A DNA stretch of 64,000 bases from Puffinus mauretanicus (GCA_023333565.1 JAJKFH010002994.1:1674001-1738000); one strand, 5' to 3'. Positions 36,601-47,968 are shown, numbered from the stretch's first letter. Numbers and translations: made by a program. The notes: generated by a model not told the origin, from the sequence alone.

Positions 36601-37899
36601 TAGTTCCTCAAGATTTTTATTCACTGAAGAAGGAATCTGGATTCTAAGTAAGCTGGGCTAGAGATGGAAAGGCATTTTCTTCTAATTTTCGTTATTTCTA
36701 AAACAGCAATGTGATGGTCTCTTGGTGGTCTAGTTCCTCAGGCTGTAGTAACTGCTTAGATTGGGTAAGGCCCAACCAGGGTTTAGGTCTGGGTTTTGCC
36801 TTCCACAGGTGGTCCAACCCACCATTCCCCTCTGCAAACTGTCCCCTCCTCCCTTTCCCTCACAGCAACAGCTGGAAAGGGGGAAGGAGGTGAGAGAGAA
36901 GACAGTTGCTGGCACTTAGCACCAGAGGATCAGCCATTGCCCCTTGGGAGACAAGTGGCAGGCTGGTCATAAACTTCCTGTAGGCCAGGTCTAGCCTATG
37001 GACCAGCTACTGGACTACGTCACTGTAGTTAATATTGGTGCGCCAGCAAATATGGTTTTGTTTCCTTAAAGATAAATTATAGCTGTTGTCAAACAGAAGT
37101 GCTTTTGCTCATACTGACCGCCTCTAGAACTCTGGAGATGGGGAAAAATCAGTAAGTGCAGACTAGGATAAAATAAAATAAACATTTTCAAGCTTTTAAG
37201 ATACTAACAAAATAATGAAAGGAAGAAAATAATCCCTGAAGGGATTAAGCTCTGTTGACTGCATGGGGAGGGAGCAGGGCTACTAACAAGTGAATTTGTT
37301 CTTTTCCTTGTTGAACACTCAGCAAGATGTCTCCAAGTACCTTTCAGCACAGCATGGTTAAGGACTTGTGTGTGGTTTAATTTGGTCTCATCCGGACAGC
37401 ATATCTCTGTTTGAGGCCACTGGGACAAGACAGTGATGGAGTATGGGCAGAGGTGCTTTTAGACACATGCCCAAGGCTACATTACTTCTCTACAGAAAGG
37501 CTGCTGATTCTCTTATGCCTAGCTAGTATCTGTTAGCTGGAATCTACAAAAACTGGCCAGAGCTCATTCTGGAGTAGAGGTGACATGCATAATCAGGAAG
37601 GAAGCAGAAGGATGAGCTAGCTAAGTTCAGACTTGCGTTTAATTGTATCTACACAGCTCTTGGTAGTGTTCCCAGTGCGAGGGAGCTTCCTAGCTTTTAG
37701 ACAGAACACAGTATCACCAGTTTCTAGAAAGATGCTGTGCACCTTCATCACCAGGGCTATGAGAGCACTATTGTTTTGCAATCACCATTTCAAAGTTAGG
37801 TTGATGTAATGTGCTTTCCTAGGGGCTATGCTCAGATCAGTCTAGTGACTGAAGTAGGTGCAGAAAATGTTGTGTGTTTGATAAGCAGAGTAAGAACTC
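33660..37899. other. non-coding spacer
   Basis: AT-rich sequence with the G/T-only tract at 35.1 kb. Further decayed LINE material between 33.3 and 34.0 kb is possible but not demonstrable by eye. Confidence 0.5.
35085..35189 (+). repeat. G/T-only low-complexity tract
   Basis: About 105 bases almost free of C, with G runs (GGGG, GGGGG) early and T runs later, in (GTTTT)n- and (TTTGG)n-like words. The minus strand is correspondingly C/A-rich, which explains the Lys/Pro/Asn/Thr-rich open frame there. Confidence 0.85.
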
Positions 37900-38280
37900 G
37901 TATCTTGAGGGTTGGGACTTTAACCCATCTAGCCTGACCTCCTATATCATCATATGACAGCCAGTTTTCTCTGCATGGAGTTCAATAATGCAGTTTCTAG
38001 AAAGGCAATCAACCTGGATCCAAGGACATAAAGGGATAGAGAATACACCCCTTATTTAGCATTTTTTCCAGAGGATAATTACTCTGTAACAAATGTGAAC
38101 CTGATGATTCATCAGAATTTTTCTAACTCCACCTCTCAGCCATTGTTCTGGTTCTTGCTATGCCTTTTCCCACTTGATTAGAGTTCTTAGAACTGGCATT
38201 TTTCTCCCCGTGATAGAAATTGCACACTGTAATCAAATTGCCTCTCAACAACCTGTAACAGCAAAACCCAGCAATGTCTC
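37900..38280 (-). mobile_element. old CR1-clade LINE 3' relic
   Basis: On the minus strand 38254-38204 reads RLLRGNLITVCNFYHGE, which lines up with [17 protein letters not shown] of the younger CR1 at 25.6 kb and with the YxYLxGE form of older CR1 families. The plus-strand stretch CCCATCTAGCCTGACCTCC (37925-37943) is the reverse complement of the typical 3' UTR of these old elements. Between them the C-terminal region is present but full of changes. It ends about 2.4 kb upstream of the SPNS2 CpG island. Confidence 0.72.
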
Positions 38281-40639
38281 TAAGCTAGAATTGACTCTGT
38301 TCCTTTTAAGAGGTAGTAACCAGTGATTTTAGCAGTTCAGTCATATGAATCATCCTGCCAGTAAAGCCAATTCCATCACATTTTTTCCAGTTCCCTCTGC
38401 TTTTCCTTTACATAAATCTCATGACATGGATGCACTGGCATCTGCTCTGTTTGTCTGTGAGTTTCCATGTACAGTTGAAGGTGCTAGGGTCGGCTGTAAG
38501 ACCCTGCATGTCCATGTAACTAACTGCCTAACCAATGCCTCTTTGTGCTGTATCTGTACGTGTTTCTGAGCTGAAACTCCTCTCTGTGTCAGAAATAAAA
38601 GGATGCTCTTGCAAGTCCCTTCAGCTTGGTCCTGCGTTGCTCCGTGTTCAATGGCCATCAGAAGCCTGCCCGAACTTTGGAGCATATATGTTGACCTTTA
38701 ATAGTAAGTTAGTATTTGGGCTGGTTTCTCTTTTCTTGGGGATCTGCTGGATTGAGGGGATTTGGAGAAGTCACTCGCCAGCCTATTTAGGCAGATATTT
38801 TAATGTGCAGTAAGGCACCTTGGCTTCGGTGTCAGCTGTGTTTGTGTGCTTGGTATTGGTTACAAATGAAAGAAAGAAATGAAATTAAACCTCCGTTTCT
38901 TAAGAAAACTGTGCTTTTTTAGTTGCTTTCAGGGGAACCATTTGATCCATAAAACTAAGGTCTTTAATTTTGCCTTATCTTTTAATTTCATTAACATCTT
39001 CTGAACGTTGTTTTCTGTGTGCAAAGCCCAGGGGTAGCCCAAGCAGTGAAAAAGAAGAGAGTGGAATAGACTTTGGAGCAGACCATACACATTTGAGGCC
39101 TCCTGGATACTTTGACTGGCCTCTGTGGAACTCCTTGAGCCTGTAGCTCAGCTGTGTTTAGTGCCTGATATGTTTAAATTAAAGAACGCACGAGTTTTGC
39201 CTCCACTGCTGGCCAAGCTGTGTGGTCTTTGTGAAGCTATTTCACGCTTTTCCCCCCCCCCCCTTTTTCAGTCCTTTTTTTCAGTTCTACCCTGTTTTTC
39301 TTCTTTTGGGCTATAGAATATTCTGGGTGAGCACTGTCCCTTGACCACATTAGTGGACACCAGTCATTCTGGAAATTCTGAAGTTAGTGGGAATGTGAAG
39401 AAGCAGTTTTATTAGTATAACCTTTACCATGTCAGTCACACCTGAACTGCAGATGCTGCTATGGAGTAAAAAATGATTCCCTAGATTTGGACAAGTCAGC
39501 CAGAATGTTATCCTATATTAATCCAGCTATGCTGTTTCTGTTACCGAAACGAGCTCTGGAACATCTCTGCAGACCTAATCTCAACATAAAAACGTCACTT
39601 ACCACTATTTGAGAGTGTCGTGTGTCATCAGAAACGGTGCTTGCTCCTTTCCTCAACGGCGCGTTACTCAAACAGCACTGAATCGCACGCTGACTCACCA
39701 GAAAGTGCCCTTTTCACCGGCAGCATCCTGGGGGTTCCTTTTGCAGTATCTCACCAGATTAGTGGCATAGTCCGGCCCTGGTGTCATCGGTCCGAGCCCT
39801 GTGGAGAGGGTGTGACAACGCCAGGTATGTTGAGCACACACACACCACGTTGTGCTGTGAGCAACTCCAGTTTCCTTGGAGGTAGGTGACAGGGCTTTTG
39901 TTTAAATGCGTATCCCAGAGACAAAGGCTTTAGTCATGGTAGAGTTTCGTAGGCAAGATCAATAAACTGAGAGAAATCTGAAATCGTAACCTACTGTTCT
40001 TAGACAAGTGCAAGTTAGCTCTCTGGCAGTCATTTTATTTCTCTGGTTTTAGTTAGCTTTTGTAGTTTTACTACAGGTACGACAGGCTGGAGCCACTCTG
40101 GTTGTGAACACTTTTATCTCTTTGAAGACTTCTCCTTTTGAAATGAAATTTCGCTTGGCCGTTCTTAGCTCAAAGGTGGAACTTTATAGGGAGCGGGACG
40201 AAACTGTTTTCAGTGGGGGGAACTTTGGAGCAATTTTACTTCCTTTGAAGAGGCATGTTGTTCCTGAAGCAACTTCTCTGCAATAGGAAAATCATCTGGG
40301 GCCAAGCAGGAAGCTGCGAGGTTGGTAGCGCATTCCAGCATGCCCTCACGCTGCCTCACAACATGTCCCTTCCCTGACAACAGTCTTTTTGTGACTGTAG
40401 ATGGTTCTGGCGGTTGGAAGTAGGCATGGAGCTTTTTTGCGTGGATTTTTTGTTAAACCCAGATCTGAGGGCTGGGCCTGTGTGGCCCATGTGGAGTTTA
40501 CCGTTGGATACAAGCCAGTATTGCTTGAGTCCTTGGTCTTGTTTGGTATTTTTTTTCCAGCTAACTACACAATTCTGCCAATCGGTGCGTTCTAAGCCGC
40601 TGCGCAGTGCTGTAGAATAGTAAAACCTGGATAAAGGGA
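38281..40639. other. proximal upstream region of SPNS2
   Basis: About 2.4 kb between the last LINE relic and the CpG island. No gene is supported. GC content rises toward the right end. Proximal regulatory elements are plausible here but no diagnostic site cluster is visible. Confidence 0.5.
39252..39264 (+). repeat. C13 homopolymer
   Basis: Thirteen Cs flanked by T-rich sequence, 1.4 kb upstream of the CpG island. Confidence 0.95.
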
Positions 40640-40676
40640 ACCGATTGCTTAGTCCCAGCGCGCTGGCAATGCCGAG

Positions 40677-40684
40677 CAGGTGAG
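40677..40684 (+). other. strong upstream splice-donor match CAG|GTGAGA
   Basis: CAG at 40677-40679 is followed by GTGAGA at 40680, a near-perfect consensus donor, at the left edge of the CpG island and 330 bases upstream of the SPNS2 start. It would suit a non-coding alternative first exon, but no transcript evidence is available here and it may be unused. Confidence 0.3.
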
Positions 40685-40785
40685 ACCTGGGCTCTGCCGG
40701 GGCAGAGGGGCAGGTGCCGGCCCTGAGGGGCAGCCTGAGGCGGGCTGAGGAGACCCCTTCCCGCGCGGGGCGCGCGGCAGCCCTT

Positions 40786-40877
40786 GGGGCGGGGCGCGCG
40801 CGGCTGCGCGCGGCCGTTGAGGCGGGACGGGGCGCGCGGGGGCGGGGGCGGAGCCTGCGCCGGGCCCCGCCCCCCCC
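40786..40877 (+). promoter_or_regulatory. SPNS2: GC-box cluster (Sp/KLF-type sites) in the SPNS2 promoter
   Basis: GGGGCGGGGC lies at 40786-40795, a GGGGGCGGAGCC site at about 40843-40854, and a reverse-orientation CCCCGCCCCCCC at about 40865-40876. These are classical Sp1/KLF binding forms about 130-220 bases upstream of the start codon. Binding is inferred from the motifs only. Confidence 0.6.
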
Positions 40878-40935
40878 GGGCAGCTGTCAGAGGCGGCGGC
40901 CGGTCCCGCAGGCAGGCGGCTGGGGCGGCCGCGGG

Positions 40936-40947
40936 ATGCGGCGCTGA
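40936..40947 (+). promoter_or_regulatory. minimal upstream ORF (three codons, Met-Arg-Arg-stop)
   Basis: ATG CGG CGC TGA sits 60 bases upstream of the SPNS2 start, with G at -3 of its ATG, a favourable context. If the 5' UTR includes it, ribosomes would terminate just before the main start and must reinitiate or leak past. The main start has a weak context (C at -3 for the first ATG, A at -3 for the second). Whether it is in the mRNA depends on the unknown transcription start. Confidence 0.45.
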
Positions 40948-41007
40948 GGGCGCTCCGCCGGCCACTCCGCGCGGGCTCCTGCGCGCCGCGGTTGCCTCCC
41001 GCAGCCC

Positions 41008-41302
41008 ATGATGTGCCTGGAAAGCGACGGCTCCTCCGGCAGCAGCCCGGGCTGCGGCGGGCGGCTCCGAGCCGGCGACGAGGAGGAGGAGGAGGACGGC
41101 GAGCGGGGCTGCTGCGGCCGGGGCGCTGAGGGCGAGGTGCAGACCCTGTCGGGCAGGATGAACCCGCCGGCGGCCGGCAAGCGCCCCGAGCGCCCGGCCG
41201 CCCGCCACAAGGCGCCGAGCCTCGGCCGGGCCCGGGTGGCGGCCGCCGGCATCCTCAGCGTGGGCAACGTGCTCAACTACCTGGACCGGTACACGGTGGC
41301 AG
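41008..41302 (+). CDS. SPNS2: SPNS2 coding exon 1 (partial gene, N-terminal 98 codons)
   Basis: First coding exon of spinster homolog 2, a multi-pass major facilitator superfamily carrier that exports sphingosine-1-phosphate across the plasma membrane, notably from endothelium. Seen here: an ATG-ATG start (MMCLE), a Ser/Gly-rich stretch, an acidic run DEEEEED at residues 24-30 encoded by five GAG repeats, a CC pair at 35-36, EVQTLSG at 43-49, a basic segment at 57-76, and then the start of the first membrane helix ending [12 protein letters not shown] at 87-98. The exon is 295 bases, so one base of codon 99 is carried over, and a GTGAGG donor follows. MMCLE, EVQTLSG and [11 protein letters not shown] are hallmarks I recall from vertebrate SPNS2; SPNS1 and SPNS3 differ at the N-terminus. 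The start is chosen because it reproduces MMCLE and lies in the CpG island. The other exons are outside the window, so this is not a complete or broken gene, only cut by the edge. Confidence 0.9.
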
Positions 41303-42896
41303 GTGAGGGCTCCCCGCGGCGTCCCGCCCCGCTGCCGCCGCGGGGACAGCCTGCGCCCGGGCACGGTGCAGCCGCCGCCCGCCCGGTGGGGCCGTCCCGG
41401 GGGCGGGGGGCGGCGGGACTCGCCCGCCGGGCCGGGCCGGGGGCTGCGGTTCGCCGTGCCCGAGCTGGAGTGAGCCGTGAGGGATGTGGTGTGGCCGGCT
41501 GCGGCTGGTGCCCATTGTGCAGACCCTCCGGTATTGTTCTCTAGTTTGTCTGAATTTTATCGAAAACAGAAGGAGGTGTCCTTTGTTTGTCTCGGCTGGG
41601 TGGCGGAGTAAATGTTTGGTGGGTTTTTTTCGGAAAGGACTGGTGCCGGGGAGGGCTGGCAAACGTGGAGGATACTTCATGTGATTTTGTGGGCTGATGG
41701 GAGAAGCGTTATTGATCTGATGAATAGTATAAATGCTGTGGGTGACAGGTGCAGCTGCCGTCAGCTAAACACAGCCTGCTGTGAAACGGGGGAAATAGAG
41801 GAATGCGATCACTTTTGTTTCTGTGGGTGAAATTAGCACCGGAGCATATCACCTTTGGTTTGCTTCTGCTGAGTCCCTCCAGCCTGAAAAACCAGGCTGT
41901 CCTTCAGTCATTTGCCAAGGAGGGTCCCTTCTCTGCAGAACTCACAAGTAGGTGACAACAGAGCTGCCTGATAGTTTCTGCTGGCTGGCTAGCGGTGGAG
42001 CGATACGCAGGAGGAGCAGCAAGGCAGCTGCATTGCACTTTGCAAAGCGTCTGTTTTCTTGAGGTAAACATTTTAAAATCATGCACTCCCTGACAGATGC
42101 GTTTTACCAGCTGTACTGTGTGAAAGGCACTGTGTGCCTCAGTGATTACTACTACTATGAAGCTCAGGTCTGAAACAAATGTGTGTTAGGATGTTTACTC
42201 TATAGTCCCTAGAGGGGACTCCTCATTTATTCTTGTCAGGCAATAACAGCAGGGAAGAAGATGATTACTGAACTTTTTCTAATTAGAAATGAAGTAGGTT
42301 TGTTGGTATTCAACTGTTTCATGTAATTAAAATATAATACATATTCTGTGTTTGGCAATACTGATAATTTTATCTTTAGAGCTTATAAAGGGGTTTGTGC
42401 ATGTATAAATTTTGCTCTATGCATATACATACTTTAATCACTAGGACTCAATGTGGTGTTAAACAAATCAGATATTTGTTTATACTGCATTAAAATAATA
42501 TATGTTTGTAGGGCAGTGATAGAGTGCAAGGGACATAAATCTAGTCACTGTTGTCGGAATAATTTGGCCAGGCTGGCTTTGTTTTGTCTGGGGTAGGGAG
42601 ATAGGGAGGATTAGAAGGAAGACTTAACTGACACTGTTGTGGCTTTTTTGTTATTATTTTTAGGCAGGGCTTGCTCCTTTAGGAAATGTAAAGACCAGTC
42701 TTGGGAAGTATTGAGTACTCGATTGGTAGTCAGTATGTTATAGTAGGAAGCTTGAAGATAAAAGGTTGATCTGTTATTACTGAAGGAAATTGTAGTTTGC
42801 TCCCTCACCCTCAAATAGAATCTCTCTAGTAAAGAGATTAACCATAAAGCACTGTTTTCCTTTAATGCATGGAAAGCTGCTTTTTCACAAATCTCG

Positions 42897-42949
42897 CCCC
42901 CCCCCCCCCGCACGCTCAGTCTTTTTTTTTTTTTTTTTTAAAAAAAAAA
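42897..42949 (+). repeat. C13 ... T18-A10 composite homopolymer cluster
   Basis: C13 at 42897-42909, a 12-base spacer, then 18 Ts directly followed by 10 As (42922-42949). The T/A junction is self-complementary. Confidence 0.95.
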
Positions 42950-43649
42950 GCATTATCTTGTTCACCTATTTGCTCTAGTACCTTCAGTAAGAGCTTTGTC
43001 ATCTGAATTTTCTGCCTGCAAGAACAGAAGGCATGGGATGCTCTGGCAAAGGCAGGCAGAAGCATCTTCATTTCTGGGAAGGCTGGAAAGTGCCTGACCA
43101 GAGGATAAAAACGCCTGCCTACTGTGATGTAGTATTGCCAGTCCTAATGCTATGATTGCCAATATTTCTAGAATAAGCTCTGGTTTTGCAGTGCCCAGTA
43201 ACTGCCCTGTGGAACTTATCTGTTAGCTTTCAGCTTGATATCAAAGGTTTAAGATCTCAGACATCAGACTTCTTTTGGGGACAGAATCAAATTTTGCATG
43301 ATCTTTTTGTCTTCTGTCACTGGGTATTTATTTTTCAAACTGGTGTTTTATAACGTGCTAATCCAAAACAAGGAATAATTTAAATCCAGTCTAATAGAAG
43401 AGTTGTGATAAAAATGATGTGTTTTGAGCTCAAAACTGACTTTATAATGAAGTCTTCTCTAAAAGCAATGTTTGCTTTTATATTTTGAGTCTTAGTGCAT
43501 ACCACATGCTTATATGACATGCACTTGCATATGAATCAAGCTAGCACTTTGAATATTCAGCTCATGTCTCAAGACAAGTAATAATTAGTGAATACAACTC
43601 TTCAGACCTTCAAAGTACGTTTCAAATATGAATTGTTGCAGCAATGTAA

Positions 43650-43790
43650 TAAGGGAGTTTAACACTGGCCACATTATGGCAGGGGAAGTAGCATCAGAAG
43701 TTATGATTTACCTAAGGCCAGTGAACTGTTGTGAGAACTGGAATTAATTTCTGGTTCCAGCTCTATTTGAAACAAGTGTTAGAAGAGCAG
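43650..43790 (-). mobile_element. MIR-like CORE-SINE relic in SPNS2 intron 1
   Basis: GATTTACCTAAGGCCAGTGAACTG, then GAACTGGAATTAATTTCTGG and TTCCAGCTC, follows the minus-strand MIR order (TGACTTGCCCAAGGTCACACAG...GAGCTGGGATTAGAACCCAGG). Edges are approximate. Confidence 0.5.
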
Positions 43791-44180
43791 CAGTCCCAAT
43801 GGAAACTGGTTCCTGAGGATTTGTGTCTCTAGGGTGATCCCTCCTGTGGGTTCTCTGACGTCAAGTAAGGGTTGACCTTTGTCATTAACCTTTCTCCTCT
43901 TGTCTTATAAGAGTCTCTCCTCTACTCAGCCATTTTTTTTTTAAAATGAAAGTGTTGGGAGCTTTGGGACTTCTTCCTGCTGTCAAATTTAGTCAAAAGC
44001 AGGTCAGTGGACTCAAAAGCAATTAGTAGGCAGTTGACAGACGGACATAAGCAAACAGAGAATCCAGTTTATGGGCATGACACTACAAGTACATCTTCTA
44101 TCTTACTTGAAACCTTGGATGCAACTATTTTGGTCTTCCTGGTCACAAATGCAAGTATAAAAAAAAGCAAATGTATATTT

Positions 44181-44228
44181 AGTGTGTATATATATATAAT
44201 AAGTATATACAAGTATATACTTAGTATA
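44181..44228 (+). repeat. TA-rich microsatellite with two AAGTATATAC units
   Basis: GTGTATATATATATAA followed by AAGTATATAC at 44201-44210 and 44211-44220. Confidence 0.9.
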
Positions 44229-45469
44229 TTTTTAGTCAACAGGAAAAAAAAGATCATATATGGAGTTCTTTGTTGCAAATGTAATTCCCTGGCTATCTTC
44301 CACTATTTCCTAACATAACCACATGGAAGCTAAATAATATGCAGTCAACACAAGGAGATCCTATGTAATAGAAAGAAAACTCTAGGCTGACCTCTCCTAT
44401 AGCGCATCTTGCTCCTAAAAGTAAAAAGCAAATGCTTTTGTATTGCTAAAAAGTAAACAGCAAATATGGCATTTCTTGGTGTTTACACTCTGGATGCAAA
44501 GACATTGTGTATAATGAGTTGTTCTTGGGTAATCTTTTCTCAGGTGCAACAAACAGGGAGGTAGCTGCCTGTTTCCCTAGTTTTGGTTTAATGACTTCCC
44601 AGTATAGACTAATTTAGAATTTAGGGTGGCATATGCCTTTTGGTATCTGGGACGTTCTGTGACAGAACTTGAGTGCAGTTTCTGAGATACAGGATATATA
44701 CAGCTTCAAACCTGACATTAAGTTGCAGCTCTTTTAGGAATATATGATAAAACTGGGCCGCCACTGAGAACTGGCCGCCTTCTTACTATTTAAGAGTAAG
44801 TTTCTTCCAATACTTTAAAAATAAAAAGCCTACACAGTAACAGTGGATCTTTCAATAACGTCCTTACGTTTACACAGAGTTGGAAATTGCCAGTGTGTAT
44901 GGGGAATGTTAAAATATAATGATATTTGGGAGAAGCTGTCCCAGACAAAAAGTAGGAGTGCCTATACTGTGGCTCTTCTAAAGAAAAGATTGAAAACTCT
45001 GTGCTGAATATTACTGACTTGAAGGGAAATGATCCTCTGCAATTTTCTTAATAGGTCTTTGATCATACTGAAAACAGTTGCCTGTGGAAAAAGCATTCTT
45101 TCAAGAGCCATGATATTTTGCTGCTATTAGGAAGGCAAAGGGTAAGGAAAAGGGAAAACTAGCAGTAATGAAACCATTGTAGGTTACCTGTGAAACTACA
45201 GCATTTCAGCCATCTGGTGATGCTGGGACATACCTTCTTCCTTAATGAAGTTTTGGGAAAAGTCATCTTACCTTCAGAAGCTTGGAATGTGGTTTCACAA
45301 TTATGCCATGGATGACCTTTTACTATGCCTGCTGTTGACGATGAAAACAGTCTTGCTTCATTAGGGTGTCACCTCCACCTTGTAATTCAGACGCTACTTC
45401 CTGGCATTTTTGTAGTGCCTTTAATTTAAAGGTAATGATTTAATTAAGCTGGAGAACTACCCAGCAAAG

Positions 45470-45605
45470 TAAACGAGTCTTACTATCCCACTACAGAAGG
45501 GGAAACAGTTGTAGAGTGTTGGCGATTCGCCTGTGGTAATGTAGTTAGTGGCAGAGTCTTGGCTGGTATTAGTTCATCCTTGAGGTTCTTTATCCCTGTG
45601 ACACA
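45470..45605 (-). mobile_element. MIR-like CORE-SINE relic in SPNS2 intron 1
   Basis: TACTATCCCACTACAGAAGG, then GGAAACAG, then TTCGCCTGTGGTAATGTAGTTAGTGGCAGAGTC and TTGGCTGG, matches the minus-strand MIR plan (TTATCCCCATTTTACAGATG, GGAAACTG, CTTGCCCAAGGTCACACAGCTAGTTAGTGGCAGAGC, TGGG). It is one of the better preserved relics in the window. Confidence 0.65.
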
Positions 45606-47204
45606 GTATGCCATAGGCTTTGGTCTGCTGTTTTTGTCCTGTAAATGTCTGTAACTTGCTAATAACCATATTTGTGTTAATTAGCCTCTCATTACAACAC
45701 ATAGTTGCAAATCAAATACCATTCTTTGAAGATACATACATGCAAATCATTATTGAAAGTTGAAAGTCAAGTTTAAAACTATGTAGTACAAGCTATAACT
45801 GAAGTGTTAGGAAAGGTTCAACACTAACTCTCAAGTGCAAAGACATTCAAGAGGTTATAAGCCAAAACTGCTTCTTTTTTACTTGTGAGCTCACTCTTGT
45901 GGTAGTAATATATTACCTCATAGCGTGTTTCATACTGAATGATCTTCATGCAGTCTGAGATATCATATATGTGATGGGATAAAGAGAGCTCGTTATCCCC
46001 ATTGTAATAAGACTACGCTCAGTGCTTATAGTTTCAGGGAGGAGACCATTAAGTGGCAGTGCAAGCTCTTCATTTTTTGTCTCTTGTTGAGCTAATCTTA
46101 ATGTAGGACTCAGCTGTGGAAGGAGTGTAATGCTGGAAAATATTGGAAAAGAGTATTGACAGAACTTACTTGAGCCAGCAGTGCCACTAGCTCACACATG
46201 TGAGAATTGCAGAAGGATGACAGTGTTTTGCTTGGACAATAGGTACCTGTTACTGGCCCAAAATTCAAGAAGTACTGCACAGCGAGCAGAAGCTAGAAGG
46301 ACTGAACCTCATGCACTTCAAAAGCAGGCAATAGAAGGCACTTTGCAGCACAATGACAAGGACTGTGTAGTAGCATCTAATTCTCTAACGTCGTGTTTTC
46401 CCTGTGTGATGGGCTCTATTGCGTAGTCAGCTGCTTCCTGTTTGCTGGTTCTTATGCGAGTTGGCAGGATTTGTTCCAGAGTATTTTACATTTCAAGTGA
46501 AGTCTTATTATGTTTAATCATAGTATTTTTCTTCCTTGTGATGTAGGTTTGCCAGATAGTTACTATCTTTGTTATTATGTGCAGATTTTCCTGTTTCACT
46601 CTGAGATCCTCTTTCATGCATGTTGATTAATTTTATCCCCAGAGCATCCATATCATCACAGTCAGTGAATGTGTCCTTTATTACATGGAGTTAAGATCCT
46701 CATAAATATTGAGTGTATTCTTAAGAATAATGTGATGATCTTACTAGTCCCTTGATCTCTGAGACTGTCAATATCAGAAGCTGTGTGGAAAAGCTTCTCC
46801 GGTCAAAAATGTGGGAATTCTGTAATCATTCCTTCAGGACTCTTCATATATCATGCCAAGCAGTAATAAGGTTAAATTCCATCAGTCAACTTGTTTTTAG
46901 TTGTTCCTATTTATTATACATTCATTCTTTATTGCTTCTGGTAGACTGTACATCAGAAGCAAATAAGCTGCCCATTAGGTAGCATGGTGGGCTACTAAGT
47001 TCAATAGAGGTTGTGAAGAGCTGGTGACTTTTCCCCTAATGTGAAATCCCATAGCTCTTGCTTGGGCTTTCAAACACTGAGGAACTTGTGATTGAAAGGT
47101 GTTACAGTGTGTCACCTGAATCGACTAAGGTTTGTCTTGAGGTTCCTTACAACTGTTAATAAAGGCTCATGGTACCTATTCAGGAGATTCAATGCAAAAC
47201 CGTA

Positions 47205-47275
47205 ATTTTATTTTACAGATAGGAATTAGGAAATTCAGAGATCAGAATTCTTGCCGAATTGCCTGTTTGCATCAT
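47205..47275 (-). mobile_element. possible MIR-like relic
   Basis: TTTTATTTTACAGATAGGAATTAGG followed by TTCAGAGATCAGAATTCTTGCC resembles the ATTTTACAGATGGGGAAACTGAGGCA...CTTGCC section of a minus-strand MIR. Short, so tentative. Confidence 0.4.
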
Positions 47276-47734
47276 CATTGCTATATGTGTATTACAGACC
47301 AGGACATCACTGTGCAGCTTCTACTGAATCAGATGGTGCACCCAAGGTACTTATAATCAATATATATCAAGAGATACTGGAGAGCTGTAGGCTATGGATG
47401 GGAGAGTCTTGAAGGAGACAAGAGACAGTATTGGTTAGTGTAAGGGGCCTTAGGAGATTAGCAGATAGGACTTATTTGGTAGGCAGCGTAGCCAAGGAGT
47501 GACGAGGGATTTGAGGGAAGACAACGATAGCTTTCAGCAAGCGTTTACAGACAGCATCTGCCAAACACGATGAGCATCACAGGAGAATGCATGAAGATGT
47601 CTGTTGGAAATGGATGTTGGAGGATGATGTCCTTCTGCTGGTTGAGAGTGTTTTCTGGAAATTGGCACTATGAATGTAGGGTGATGAGTGTTCTAGAAAA
47701 AAAAAAAAGTATGTTCAAAATGAGCTCTACAAAG

Positions 47735-47830
47735 GACCTGTGAAGTGCCTAAGGGGCCATGGAAGTTAATGGGAGTTGAGCAAAATGGGCTTTGGCTTGG
47801 GCTCAGAGCCTAGAGAGGAGTAAGTGAGGT
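47735..47830. repeat. possible ancient interspersed repeat, unclassified
   Basis: GTGCCTAAGGGGCCATGG, then AAGTTAATGGGAGTTGAGCA, shares the CAATGGGAGT-type core with the stretch at 17.6 kb. No structural ends are visible. Confidence 0.3.
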
Positions 47831-47968
47831 GAACAACTTCTGGTGGTTTCCAGAGAAGTTTGGGTACCAAACTTGGCAGGGACCTCTCTTGAAAATTGCA
47901 TTTTTGGTAAACTGGTCTGAAATTCCTGGTCTGAAAGTCAAGAAGCAAGTGTGAGACAGGTATAGGCA

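Larger units (their letters stand above)
40640..41475 (+). promoter_or_regulatory. SPNS2: CpG island spanning the SPNS2 promoter, 5' UTR and exon 1
   Basis: An abrupt rise to very GC- and CpG-rich sequence, the only such block in the window, covers the region upstream of the SPNS2 start, the exon and the first part of the intron. No TATA box is visible, which fits a dispersed CpG-island promoter. The transcription start cannot be fixed from sequence. The long minus-strand open frame over the same block (40561-41364) is explained by base composition. Confidence 0.85.

Noticed and set aside
40714..40947. Plus-strand 77-codon frame upstream of SPNS2
   Set aside because: Compositional opening in the CpG island; only its last codons (the short uORF) are of interest.
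40561..41364. 267-codon minus-strand open frame across the CpG island
   Set aside because: It is antisense to SPNS2 exon 1, made of Ala/Arg/Pro-rich low-complexity sequence expected when GC-rich DNA lacks stop codons, and has no domain.
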